19,536 nucleotides of DNA from NCBI GenBank assembly GCA_027081065.1, contig JALWLW010000005.1, positions 1 to 19,536 on the forward strand, read 5' to 3'. This document shows, piece by piece, positions 6,865 through 14,564 of the stretch. Made by a program: the position numbers and the translations under genes. The DNA comes from Campylobacteraceae bacterium (GTDB lineage Bacteria; Campylobacterota; Campylobacteria; Campylobacterales; Sulfurovaceae). Each line of letters begins with the position of its first letter. Positions within the stretch are counted from its first letter, which is position 1. The notes below the pieces were generated by a model. It was given only the letters and a program-made list of their open reading frames with translations, searched no databases and had not been told where the DNA came from.

Positions 6865-8442
6865 TTAGAGGCTATCTAACATTTTTATGCTGTATTGATT
6901 AATAGAGTCACCATTAACTAAAATATCAGTTTTTCTACCATACTCTTGAAGAACTTTTGCTTTACTTTCTAATAAGTTTGTATCATGTCGCATAGCATAG
7001 AGGGCAATATGTAAACTGTCTCTACTAAAGGTAGTTATGTAGTTGTTTTCATTTTTCCAATAAGTATTTAACATATTATTAATCTCATTTTCATGTCTAT
7101 TGAGAAGTAGTCGAAGCTCTTCTGTTATATCTGCCTTTTGATTCTTTTCTTGAATTCTATAATGGTAAAGATTTAGGTTTAGTTGATTGATATTATGAAT
7201 ACTATTGGCATCTTTGATACTATGAAGTTGTAGATAATAAGATTTTTTAGGAAATGCACTATGAAGATTTTTTGATTTTGAAAGTGTTTTAATAATACGT
7301 TGTCTCCATGAATTCATGGAAGATGTACCAGCAAAAAGTAGTGATAAGTTAAGGTTGGGTACTTTATCAAATGCTTTATCAAGATACGCTAATATAATTG
7401 AAATATTGGGTTCATATCCAATAATGTAAAAATGGTTTTTAACATTTTTCCCATTCCATTTTTCAAGAAAATTTTCAATGCCTTGGGTTTGTAATTGGTC
7501 ATATAAAAGAAGGTCATTGTGTTTGTAGTCAAAGGAATAAAATTTAATTGACTCGTCAATATTGCTTACTGAAAAGTCACTGGTTGTGTTAATATCAAGG
7601 TGCTCAAGCTCCTTATTGAAGAAGTAAGTACATTTGTCTTTAATAGCTTGTCCATAAGTTCCATTATGGATGATGATAATATTATTTTTTTCTTTATGAA
7701 AATCACATTCCCCATTAGCACACATTGAGTTTTTAATTTTTGAGAAAATAAAGCTCATTGCTGTTTTTGCTTCATCGTAATCAGGAGGAAAGATACGAAT
7801 AATATTATCATCAGTATCAATAATATTTTGAATCTCTTTATCATTAATAGAGCTTAATGAACCAATAATTTGTATGGATTTTTTATCATCCATATTGAGT
7901 TTTTCACGAGAGATAATAGCATCTTTAAAAATGGCACTTAGTCCTGTAATAATAATATAGTTGTACTCTTGAATATTTAGCTCTTCAACCAACCTTTTGA
8001 CATCATTTTGATTGTTTTCAACAAAGAGGAATTGAATATCTTCTAATTCTTTACTGGATAGAGCAGGATTATTAATTAGACTGTTATAAGCTGAAATTTG
8101 ATTTAGAACCCATTCATAATTTTTTTTATCTAAAGTACGAATAAGAACAAGAATTTTAAATTTTTTTCTAATAAGGTTTAATAAATAGTTTTCTAACGTA
8201 TGTTTAAATGGAAGATAGTTTGGCATTTTTTTAATAATACGCATGGTCTTATGATGTGGAAGACGACCATTGTTAGCTAAAAAGATAAAAAAAGCTAAAA
8301 AAAAGAAAATAATTAATAAAAGAGAAGAAAAAAAGTCATTAATGGTGCTAAAACCCTCTTCTTTAATAATATAACAAGTTCCTAGAAAAAGTGAAATAAA
8401 AACAAAGTAGCCAAAAAGGTTGTGTTGTGGTTTTTTTTTCAT
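6865..8442 (-). CDS. Membrane-anchored protein with a periplasmic-binding-protein type 1-like region
   Basis: 525 residues. Two hydrophobic helices (about 10-26 and 38-56) anchor a large domain that follows a basic stretch. The soluble part carries the rhythm of the type 1 periplasmic-binding (LivK-like) fold: KILVLIRTL (96-104), NYIIITGLSAIF (161-172), IIGSLSS (192-198), IIRIFPPDYDEAKTAMSFI (214-232) and NNIIIIHNGTYGQAIKDK (253-270), the last resembling the S-YG-G-strand of that fold. The similarity is by eye and weak. The C-terminal 120 residues look helical. Cys241 and Cys246 form a CxxxxC pair. With two membrane helices the domain may face the cytoplasm, unlike true binding proteins. A strong Shine-Dalgarno (AAGGAGA) lies six bases before the ATG. 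It is AT-rich, and I cannot name a ligand. Confidence 0.8.
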   Translation of the reverse strand: MKKKPQHNLFGYFVFISLFLGTCYIIKEEGFSTINDFFSSLLLIIFFFLAFFIFLANNGRLPHHKTMRIIKKMPNYLPFKHTLENYLLNLIRKKFKILVLIRTLDKKNYEWVLNQISAYNSLINNPALSSKELEDIQFLFVENNQNDVKRLVEELNIQEYNYIIITGLSAIFKDAIISREKLNMDDKKSIQIIGSLSSINDKEIQNIIDTDDNIIRIFPPDYDEAKTAMSFIFSKIKNSMCANGECDFHKEKNNIIIIHNGTYGQAIKDKCTYFFNKELEHLDINTTSDFSVSNIDESIKFYSFDYKHNDLLLYDQLQTQGIENFLEKWNGKNVKNHFYIIGYEPNISIILAYLDKAFDKVPNLNLSLLFAGTSSMNSWRQRIIKTLSKSKNLHSAFPKKSYYLQLHSIKDANSIHNINQLNLNLYHYRIQEKNQKADITEELRLLLNRHENEINNMLNTYWKNENNYITTFSRDSLHIALYAMRHDTNLLESKAKVLQEYGRKTDILVNGDSINQYSIKMLDSL

Positions 8443-8514
8443 GAGTATCTCCTTGTTTAGATATTAGCTGAAATTATCTTAAGGTGAATCTCTATAAAAG
8501 AAAATAATACTTGT

Positions 8515-9243
8515 TTAGAATATATTTTTTTTCAAATATTTTAGAACCTTTCCATCATCATCAGCAAAATAAACAAAACCTTTATTATCAAAAGTAATAC
8601 CCTCTTGGGAAAATTTTGGAAGTTTTATTTTTTGAGATATTTTATTTTTTTTAACATTATAAACATAGAGCTTATCTTTTTTATCAGAGATGATAAATAA
8701 TTTTTTATTATGAAATTGTAATCCTGCTGCGTCTATTATGCCATGGTCTATGATTTTTGTAACTTTTGCATAGTTTGTACCGAGTTTAACTACTAAAAGT
8801 TTTGCATCTTTTTTCTTTTTGGCTTGAATACTCAAATAGTATAAATTCCCTATTTTTGTAATGCCCTCAATACCTCGTTTCTTCGTTAAGCTATAACTAT
8901 AACCTTGAGCTTTAATTTTGACTACTTTACTTGTAAGGCTTTTACGATTAACCAGTAGTAATGCACCTTTTTCTACAGCAAAGACCAATCGATTTTTTTC
9001 GCAAACAACACCTTCTAAATCGTAGTCTCCTAGTTTATGTTCAAGAAGAACTTCACCTTGGGTACTTAGTTCATAAAATGAACCCTCATCATTGGCAACA
9101 ATAAGTGTTTGGGTATCTTGACAAAAAGAGATACCAGAGGCTTCAGGAATAGAGGCAATAACTGCTTCATCTTTCTTTTTAGCACAGGCTGAAAAGTTAA
9201 GAACTATTAAGAGTGTAAGGATGTTAAGTATTAATTGTCTCAT
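8515..9243 (-). CDS. YjiK/SdiA-regulated-like beta-propeller lipoprotein
   Basis: 242 residues. The signal ends in the lipobox FSAC, so Cys20 is the likely lipidation site. The body has the repeated short motif typical of the SdiA-regulated (YjiK) and NHL-like propellers: EASGI, DLEGV, GIEGI, DAAGL, SQEGI, each followed by a strand such as LFIISDKKDKLYVYN. These proteins form beta-propellers of unknown ligand in the envelope. It starts inside the end of the upstream thioredoxin-fold gene (20-base overlap) and lacks its own Shine-Dalgarno, so translation is probably coupled to that gene. The family call is made from motif spacing and is fairly secure; the role is unknown. Confidence 0.85.
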   Translation of the reverse strand: MRQLILNILTLLIVLNFSACAKKKDEAVIASIPEASGISFCQDTQTLIVANDEGSFYELSTQGEVLLEHKLGDYDLEGVVCEKNRLVFAVEKGALLLVNRKSLTSKVVKIKAQGYSYSLTKKRGIEGITKIGNLYYLSIQAKKKKDAKLLVVKLGTNYAKVTKIIDHGIIDAAGLQFHNKKLFIISDKKDKLYVYNVKKNKISQKIKLPKFSQEGITFDNKGFVYFADDDGKVLKYLKKNIF

Positions 9244-9664
9244 TGTTTTCTTTTTGTAAATCTATATGATAGGTATTTTTAAATTCTAAGAGAGCATCTT
9301 CTAAAAACTCTAACAGCGATTGTTCATCTTTTTCTCCAACCATTGGTTCAACTAAAACTTCACTATCTGCACCTAAGAAATATACAGTAGGTGTACCGTT
9401 AGGTGCTATGAGACCATCGGGAAGTTTTTCTCCAAGGTAGACTTTTTGAACATCAAAATAATTTTCTAGGAGCTTTTTAGGTTTAGTAAGTTTCATGGTG
9501 ACTTCAAGTTTATCACAAGAAGGGCAAGAGGGTTGGGTAACAAAAAGCATGGTAATTTTTTTTGGTATTTCAATCTTTTTCTTACTATCTTCTTCAGGAG
9601 AGGAGCATGAGAAGATAAAAAATAATAAACTAAAAGAGAGCAAATATTTAATAAAACGAGACAT
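9224..9664 (-). CDS. Thioredoxin-fold lipoprotein
   Basis: 146 residues. The signal ends in the lipobox FIFSC (Cys20), so the protein is tethered in the periplasm. A thioredoxin-like domain follows: strand ITMLFVTQPSC, active-site CPSC (Cys47-Cys50), a strand with VYLGEK, and the cis-Pro loop GTPTVYFLG (Thr91-Pro92). It should act as a thiol-disulphide reductase or oxidoreductase on envelope proteins, similar to SoxW/TlpA-type proteins; the partner is unknown. A Shine-Dalgarno AAAGGAAA lies about eight bases before the ATG at 9664. Its last 20 bases overlap the start of the propeller lipoprotein gene, so the pair is an operon. It diverges from the radical SAM gene across 49 bases. Confidence 0.88.
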   Translation of the reverse strand: MSRFIKYLLSFSLLFFIFSCSSPEEDSKKKIEIPKKITMLFVTQPSCPSCDKLEVTMKLTKPKKLLENYFDVQKVYLGEKLPDGLIAPNGTPTVYFLGADSEVLVEPMVGEKDEQSLLEFLEDALLEFKNTYHIDLQKENNETINT

Positions 9665-9684
9665 AAAAATTTCCTTTGGCGAAT

Positions 9685-9690
9685 ATTGTA
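9685..9690 (-). promoter_or_regulatory. -10 box for the thioredoxin-like/propeller operon
   Basis: On the - strand TACAAT (9685-9690) would start transcription near 9678, giving a leader of about 14 bases that includes the Shine-Dalgarno. No convincing -35 is seen, which is common in Campylobacterota. The site is separated by only nine bases from the oppositely directed -10 of the radical SAM gene. Confidence 0.4.
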
Positions 9691-9699
9691 TCTAAAAAT

Positions 9700-9708
9700 T
9701 GATATAAT
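9700..9708 (+). promoter_or_regulatory. Extended -10 promoter, apparently giving a leaderless mRNA
   Basis: TGATATAAT is a perfect extended -10. The expected transcript start, six to eight bases past its end, falls on or next to the ATG at 9714, and there is no Shine-Dalgarno before that ATG. Confidence 0.55.
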
Positions 9709-9713
9709 TCGTT

Positions 9714-10580
9714 ATGAAATTTTACCGTATTTACGTTGAGCTTACCAATGTTTGTGGACTTCGCTGTTCATTTTGTCCTACGAAAGCATTGCCCAATACC
9801 ACTATGGACTTAGATTTTTTTGAATCAATTATAAAAGAAGCCAAGAGCTTTACTCGTGAAATAGCTTGTCATGTGGTAGGTGACCCCTTAACGCTTCCAA
9901 ACTTAGAGCAATATTTAGATATTATTGCTAAACACAAAATGAAAGCCATGCTTACTACGTCGGGTTACTTTATGAAAAAACATAGTTTTGAAACACTTTT
10001 TCATCCAGCTGTTAAGCAGATAAATGTCTCACTTAATGCCTTTAACAAAAATGACACAAGCATAAGTTTTGAACAATACATGAAGCCTATTTTAAATTTA
10101 TGCCATGAAAAAATAAAGCAAAAAAAAGAGTTGTTTATAAATTTACGTATGTGGAATTTAGATGAGGAGATGAGCGAAGAGAAGTTTAATTCTGAGTTAT
10201 TTGATTTATTAGAGAAAGAGTTTTTAGTCAATTTAGATTTAAGTGTATTAAATCCAAAAGAGAAAAAAAGTATACGCTTAGATAACAAAGTTTTATTGCA
10301 TTTTGATAACTATTTTGAATGGCCCTCCCTTAAAAATAGAAATTATGGTCATGGTACTTGTCAAGGTTTAGACTCACACATAGGTATTTTAGCCAATGGT
10401 GATGTGATTCCTTGTTGTTTGGACAATGAGGCTGTTATGAAGCTTGGAAATTTGAAAGAATTTTCTTTGAAAGATATAGTTTATGGAACACGTGCTACAG
10501 CCATGAGAGATGGCTTTAAGGTATCACGTTGTAGTGAAGAGATGTGTTTGAAGTGTTCTTATAAAGAGAGGTTTAATTAA
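9714..10580 (+). CDS. Radical SAM/SPASM-domain protein, substrate unknown
   Basis: 288 residues. The N-terminus holds the radical SAM cluster motif C14-x3-C18-x2-C21 (CGLRCSFC), which binds a [4Fe-4S] cluster and AdoMet, and VVGDP (54-58) in the position of the AdoMet-contacting GGEP loop. The C-terminal 75 residues form a SPASM-type region with C216, ILANGDVIPCC (C234, C235) and CSEEMCLKC (C273, C278, C281), which would hold an auxiliary cluster. Such enzymes modify peptides, proteins or small molecules. No precursor peptide is obvious nearby: the convergent 65-residue gene is on the other strand and shares only the stop-codon bases. It lacks a Shine-Dalgarno and seems leaderless. The call to superfamily is firm; the reaction is unknown. 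Confidence 0.92.
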   Translation: MKFYRIYVELTNVCGLRCSFCPTKALPNTTMDLDFFESIIKEAKSFTREIACHVVGDPLTLPNLEQYLDIIAKHKMKAMLTTSGYFMKKHSFETLFHPAVKQINVSLNAFNKNDTSISFEQYMKPILNLCHEKIKQKKELFINLRMWNLDEEMSEEKFNSELFDLLEKEFLVNLDLSVLNPKEKKSIRLDNKVLLHFDNYFEWPSLKNRNYGHGTCQGLDSHIGILANGDVIPCCLDNEAVMKLGNLKEFSLKDIVYGTRATAMRDGFKVSRCSEEMCLKCSYKERFN

Positions 10581-10774
10581 AACTCAAACCCACCACCAGC
10601 ACCTTTACTCATGCTGTTGTAGACGGCTTGAACATATTTTTCTTGGACAGGACAGTTAGGAAAGTCTGGACAGTCCATCTCAGAGCTTATGCCTAGCTCT
10701 TTCATATGTGCTTCAAGAAGCTTTTTTTGCTTTTGAAGCTCAATCTCCCATTCATCTAAAATTTTTTCGCTCAT
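10577..10774 (-). CDS. Small conserved-looking protein with a Cys pair
   Basis: 65 residues. An N-terminal charged amphipathic helix (about 5-27, ILDEWEIELQKQKKLLEAHM) is followed by CPDFPNC (Cys35, Cys41) and a Gly-rich tail ending GAGGGFEF. No signal peptide. It starts two bases after the fbp stop, so it is translated as the last gene of the mobB-fbp operon. Its stop overlaps that of the convergent radical SAM gene by three bases. The Cys pair could bind a metal or form a disulphide; too few ligands are present for a full zinc site unless it dimerises. I do not recognise a named family. Confidence 0.75.
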   Translation of the reverse strand: MSEKILDEWEIELQKQKKLLEAHMKELGISSEMDCPDFPNCPVQEKYVQAVYNSMSKGAGGGFEF

Positions 10775-10776
10775 AA

Positions 10777-11622
10777 TTAAACTCCATATGCTTGACGTAA
10801 ATCAGAGATTTCACTTTTTGAACCAAAGAAACAAGGGCTGGTATCGTGTGGGTGAGTAGGAACAAGTTCAAGTAATCTTACACCCTTATTGTCAATGGCT
10901 TCTCCTCCTGCTTGTTCATACATCAGTGCAAATGGAATAACTTCAAAGAGTTGTCTTAGTTTTCCCTTGGGTTTGTCACTTGTGTCTGGGTAAGAAAATA
11001 ATCCTCCACCTTTGAGCATAATTTGATGTAAGTCAGGTACCATACCTCCTGAATAACGTAAACGGTAACCTTCTGAAAATAGTTTATCAATAAATGTTTT
11101 ATGTGTAGAAGACCAATTTTGTTGTGTTCCACCAGAGGCATTGAGTTTACCTTTTGTATTCATAGAGATTTCACCAATTTCTTTAAACTCTCCTGCAATG
11201 ACACGAGACAACATAGGTTTTGTATCTTTTGTAGCGATGACCAACTCAATACGAGGACCATAAACAACATAAGCAGAAGCAACAAGGTTTTCACCTTTAA
11301 GTTCACCTTCATAAATACCAAAAATAGAACCTACCGAAAGATTAACGTCAACCAAGCTTGAACCATCTAGTGGGTCATAACATAGGGTGTATTTACCTGT
11401 TTTAGATAACTCCAAAACACCCTCTTTTTCTTCACTTACTAAGGCTTTAACAGAGTTTACATTAGCAAATGCTTTTTCAATAATGATGTCAGATTGGACA
11501 TCAAGTTTTAATTGGTCTTCTCCTGAAGAGTTTTCAGAGTCCGAGTAGCCTAAATCAGATGTTTTAATGGCAGTGTCAATTTCAAAGGCAACTTGTTTGA
11601 TGGTGTTAAATATATCGTTCAT
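10777..11622 (-). CDS. fbp: Fructose-1,6-bisphosphatase, class I
   Basis: Hydrolyses fructose-1,6-bisphosphate to fructose-6-phosphate, the committed step of gluconeogenesis, in the cytoplasm. The 281-residue protein carries the class I metal and substrate motifs: SEEKE (64-68), [12 protein letters not shown] (83-94), [14 protein letters not shown], and the C-terminal [17 protein letters not shown] and EQAGGEA. It is shorter than the E. coli enzyme (about 330), as I recall for Campylobacter. The ATG at 11622 is chosen because AAGGAT lies five bases upstream and the protein then starts MNDIFNTIK; an upstream ATG at 11652 would overlap mobB and lacks support. It lies 13 bases after mobB, probably in one operon. 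Confidence 0.96.
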   Translation of the reverse strand: MNDIFNTIKQVAFEIDTAIKTSDLGYSDSENSSGEDQLKLDVQSDIIIEKAFANVNSVKALVSEEKEGVLELSKTGKYTLCYDPLDGSSLVDVNLSVGSIFGIYEGELKGENLVASAYVVYGPRIELVIATKDTKPMLSRVIAGEFKEIGEISMNTKGKLNASGGTQQNWSSTHKTFIDKLFSEGYRLRYSGGMVPDLHQIMLKGGGLFSYPDTSDKPKGKLRQLFEVIPFALMYEQAGGEAIDNKGVRLLELVPTHPHDTSPCFFGSKSEISDLRQAYGV

Positions 11623-11635
11623 TTTTATCCTTGTA

Positions 11636-12130
11636 CTATACTGGTTTGGCATTTTGGTCTATCCACGCAATAATTTGTGTGCTATTATTTAAATCTAAAA
11701 TATCAATATTTTTAGGAATATCATAGTGCCTAATATCGATGCTATCATCAATGGCTATCGCTTCTGAGTACTTTAAATAGCTCTCATCAATACGATTTCT
11801 AAAAATGGCTATACGAGGTAGATTTAAATTTTTTAATCCCTCAACTAATAAAATGTCAAAATTATTAAAGAGTCTAATAATCTCTTCAAGTTCCTTATTT
11901 TGTTGTGAAAAATAGGTGGTTCTTGTAGGAGAAGTTACAACTACTTCTGCTCCTGTTTTTGAAAAGGTATGACTATCTTTTCCTATGGTATCAAAAAGGG
12001 CTTTGTCTTTTGGGTCATGTTTAATAATAGCAACTTTTCGTTGGTTTATTAAAGTTTTTGAGATTTTTTCAACAAGGGTGGTTTTTCCTGAACCAGAAGG
12101 TCCAGTAAAAGCAACAGCAAAACGTTTCAT
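11636..12130 (-). CDS. mobB: Molybdopterin-guanine dinucleotide biosynthesis protein MobB
   Basis: A GTP-binding adaptor that helps MobA attach GMP to molybdopterin, needed for enzymes of the DMSO reductase type such as formate dehydrogenase and periplasmic nitrate reductase. The 164 residues begin with the P-loop GPSGSGKTT (10-18), followed by [22 protein letters not shown], which matches the MobB pattern of H/D residues, and LLVEGLK. The ATG at 12130 is preceded by AGGAG at good spacing; an ATG 33 bases further upstream adds residues not typical of the family. The first gene of an operon with fbp and the 65-residue protein. The order is as I recall in C. jejuni. Confidence 0.94.
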   Translation of the reverse strand: MKRFAVAFTGPSGSGKTTLVEKISKTLINQRKVAIIKHDPKDKALFDTIGKDSHTFSKTGAEVVVTSPTRTTYFSQQNKELEEIIRLFNNFDILLVEGLKNLNLPRIAIFRNRIDESYLKYSEAIAIDDSIDIRHYDIPKNIDILDLNNSTQIIAWIDQNAKPV

Positions 12131-12154
12131 AATACTCCTAGACATATAAAAGAG

Positions 12155-12160
12155 ATTATA
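12155..12160 (-). promoter_or_regulatory. -10 box for the mobB-fbp operon
   Basis: On the - strand TATAAT (preceded by TG) at 12155-12160 would start transcription near 12148, about 18 bases before the mobB ATG. No convincing -35 element. Confidence 0.5.
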
Positions 12161-12181
12161 CATAAAAGTTTATAGTAAATA

Positions 12182-12190
12182 TGTTAAAAT
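12182..12190 (+). promoter_or_regulatory. Extended -10 promoter for the lipoprotein at 12217
   Basis: TGTTAAAAT fits TGn-TAnAAT and would start transcription near 12196, with a leader of about 20 bases containing AAAGG. It diverges from the mobB promoter 22 bases away. Confidence 0.45.
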
Positions 12191-12216
12191 AGATGAAATT
12201 TAAAGGCTAATATTCC

Positions 12217-12789
12217 ATGTATAAAAATATTTTACTTTTAACATCAGCATTTTTGATTGTTGGATGTTCTTCAAAAAAAGAGGAGTGTGGTAAACAAGAT
12301 ATATCTGATTTTGAACAACTCTTTACTAAAGATGAAATTTATCATAGTAGTTTGGTTAATACTCAAAAAGCACAGCTTATGGCATCTTTTGAAACCAAAG
12401 CTGTTTTGACAGCTACTTATTTAAATCCTGTATTTTCAGAAAGAAATTGTCATAAAAGATTTAAAAATAAAATGGAAGATGCTGAGTATTTTTTTGTAGG
12501 AATTTACATTACAAATAGTGAGAAACATGAGTTTAATAAAAAAGGGTACTCTTTAACTTTAAATGGTTTAGAACCCATAGAAATTATAGAATTAGAACGA
12601 GATGACCCTTTACGCTATGAAATGCCTATGGTTGATAATTGGAGTACTTATTATAAAGTGAAGTTTAAAAAGACAGCTAAAAAGAACTTCTCACTTATTT
12701 TCGAAAACGATCGCTTTGGGAGGGATATTTTAAACTATTCAAAAGCTGAGAAACCTTTATTTGAAGCCCTAAAAGGTTTCCATAAATAA
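12217..12789 (+). CDS. Predicted lipoprotein (position of C. jejuni Cj0842)
   Basis: 190 residues with a signal ending in the lipobox IVGC (Cys17), so it is membrane-anchored in the envelope. The mature part has two further cysteines (in EECGKQ and RNCHKR) and strands such as YFFVGIYITNSEKHEF, YSLTLNGLEPIEIIEL and YYKVKFKKTAKKNFSLIFEN, suggesting an all-beta domain. The family is not one I can name. The gene sits alone on the + strand between mobB and slt, the same place as a lipoprotein gene I recall in C. jejuni. Its last 95 bases overlap the 3' end of slt on the opposite strand; both frames look real. Confidence 0.88.
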   Translation: MYKNILLLTSAFLIVGCSSKKEECGKQDISDFEQLFTKDEIYHSSLVNTQKAQLMASFETKAVLTATYLNPVFSERNCHKRFKNKMEDAEYFFVGIYITNSEKHEFNKKGYSLTLNGLEPIEIIELERDDPLRYEMPMVDNWSTYYKVKFKKTAKKNFSLIFENDRFGRDILNYSKAEKPLFEALKGFHK

Positions 12790-14296
12790 CATAATTAGTT
12801 AGTACTTTTTTACCATATTCTTTGGCTTCTTCATAATCCACAAGTTCCATGCTTAAAAAGGGTTCGTATTTTCCTTCTTTAAACATATGTTGACTTTTAA
12901 TGGTACGTTTGGTAAAGCCAATACCTCCATTGTAAGCATATGCTACAAATAGAGGATTATAGAGCCATTTATTTAAGTAGTCGAGATGCTGATTGGCATA
13001 GTTTACAGCTAAGTAGGGGTTAAACATCTCATTAAGGTCAATCTCTTGATTACGCTCTTTGGCTAAATGTTTAATAAGAAAAGGCATAATTTGCATCATT
13101 CCTAAGGCATAAGATGGAGAGACCGAAGCTGGAACAAAACGGCTCTCTTGTCGAGCTATGGCATAAAGTAGAGCAATACGCTCTTTTTTTAATCCCCACA
13201 TAGAAAGAGGATAAGGCATCGCATAATAAGGTACACGATACTTTGTCTCTTTTTCTTTAATATAGACATAAATACCTAATGTCTCTGAACTCTTATAGTG
13301 CTCTGCAAGTTGGGATAAATTGGTAGAGTTATCAGCTATTTTGAGTTTGATTTTTTCCCAATCAATGGGGTTAGTAACATCAAAATTTTCAAGAGTTTTA
13401 AAAGCTAAAGAGGGTGACTCTACCTTAGGATAGGCTTCATTTAAAATATCTCTTGCTTTGAGTGTATAGAGATTAACATCATGGCTTTTTAGAAGTGTTT
13501 TTAAATAGGTTTTATTTTTGCTTATAAGATATAACCAAAAATCTACTTGGTCAAATTTACTTTGGAATTTTGTTTTTTTACGTGCAATTTTCAAAAAGTT
13601 TTTGGCTACTTCTATTTTATTGAACTCTATAGCATTAATGGCAAGAAAAAAATTAGATTGAAAGCTTAGATTATTGTCATCAATCATAAAGATAAGGGAT
13701 TTTTTTGTCTTTTCTAAGGCATGAGTTGTGACTATTTTGGCAATGCTTTGATTAAATTGTTTTTCATGGATTAAAGATTCTAATTGTTGGGGAGAAAAAG
13801 CATGGTTAAAATGTTTTTTTCGATATTTTGAGCCAACATTGTTAAAAATATAACATTGTGTACTAGGTTTTTGTAAGCTTAATTGCTGAAAAGGGCTATC
13901 TGATGCCATGACTGCTAGTGTGTCAGAGTATTTACCCTGTTTTTGAATTTTTTTATAGAGTTTTTTTAGTGCTGTTAAAGATTTTTTAGCAGCTGTTGCT
14001 GGATAGATAATATAATTTTTTGGGTCTCTAGTTTTAGATTTTTTTTGAGGTATCTTTGGGGTATACCCAAGTTTTTTATGAATAGATTTTTTTAATTTAT
14101 AACTTTTTCGTTTTGTCCATAAATAGGCTTCTAATGCCTCTTTTTTAGAGCTTTTCTTCTCCGAGATAAAACGCCATGTAAAATAGTCTTTAGCGTAAGA
14201 GCTAGGCATGACTTTTATCTCTTCAAAAGAGTAGCTTGTTTTAGTAGCATTTGCTATTGAAAATAGAAAAAAGGTAAAAACAATAGCAAAACGCAA
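12695..14296 (-). CDS. slt: Soluble lytic murein transglycosylase (Slt70-like)
   Basis: Cuts the MurNAc-GlcNAc bond of peptidoglycan in the periplasm, forming 1,6-anhydro ends. The 533 residues begin with a signal peptide (cut near ANA, residue 17), followed by a long helical region (about 25-360) like the alpha-superhelix of Slt70. The catalytic SLT domain has the general acid Glu384 in ARQESRF, the motif ALGMMQIMP (397-405), AYNGG (454-458) and the terminal Y-x5-NYVIY (494-505). It is shorter than E. coli Slt70 (about 645). It begins one base after the yggT stop, so it belongs to the gltX-yggT-slt operon. The 3' end overlaps a convergent lipoprotein gene by 95 bases. Confidence 0.94.
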   Translation of the reverse strand: MRFAIVFTFFLFSIANATKTSYSFEEIKVMPSSYAKDYFTWRFISEKKSSKKEALEAYLWTKRKSYKLKKSIHKKLGYTPKIPQKKSKTRDPKNYIIYPATAAKKSLTALKKLYKKIQKQGKYSDTLAVMASDSPFQQLSLQKPSTQCYIFNNVGSKYRKKHFNHAFSPQQLESLIHEKQFNQSIAKIVTTHALEKTKKSLIFMIDDNNLSFQSNFFLAINAIEFNKIEVAKNFLKIARKKTKFQSKFDQVDFWLYLISKNKTYLKTLLKSHDVNLYTLKARDILNEAYPKVESPSLAFKTLENFDVTNPIDWEKIKLKIADNSTNLSQLAEHYKSSETLGIYVYIKEKETKYRVPYYAMPYPLSMWGLKKERIALLYAIARQESRFVPASVSPSYALGMMQIMPFLIKHLAKERNQEIDLNEMFNPYLAVNYANQHLDYLNKWLYNPLFVAYAYNGGIGFTKRTIKSQHMFKEGKYEPFLSMELVDYEEAKEYGKKVLTNYVIYGNLLGLQIKVSQLLNSLKYPSQSDRFRK

Positions 14297-14297
14297 A

Positions 14298-14564
14298 TTA
14301 TATACCTATAAGTAGGGTATCAATAAATTGTAAACCTAAGATAATAACAATAGGTGAAAGGTCAATGCCTGAAAAAACCACAAAAGGTAGTTTTTGTCGC
14401 ACAAATGCAAAAACAGGTTGGGTTAAACGGGTTAAAACTTCGACAATAGGATTTCTAGGGTCAAGTTGAATAAAAGATAATACAGCTGAAATAATGACCA
14501 CCCAAATGTACATGTTAATGAGTGAGTGAATAAGTTGAATAATTGCGAAAAGTAAAGTTTCCAT
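14298..14564 (-). CDS. YggT-family membrane protein
   Basis: 88 residues with two hydrophobic segments (about 3-33 and 58-85) separated by a short loop containing LDPRNPIVEVLTRLTQPVFAF. The ending GIDLSPIVIILGLQFI is the signature of the YggT family, whose members are implicated in osmotic tolerance or division-site functions without a settled role. The start codon overlaps the stop of gltX by one base (TAATG), indicating translational coupling. Single-unit members like this one are about 90 residues, so the length is normal. Confidence 0.93.
   Translation of the reverse strand: METLLFAIIQLIHSLINMYIWVVIISAVLSFIQLDPRNPIVEVLTRLTQPVFAFVRQKLPFVVFSGIDLSPIVIILGLQFIDTLLIGI

Noticed and set aside
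11101..11361. Open + strand frame opposite fbp
   Set aside because: It lies wholly within the conserved fbp coding region, has no Shine-Dalgarno and its composition (Arg/Phe/Asn-rich) looks like the shadow of the real frame.
11623..11652. Longer fbp start at 11652
   Set aside because: It would overlap mobB, adds ten untypical residues, and the ATG at 11622 has a well-spaced Shine-Dalgarno.
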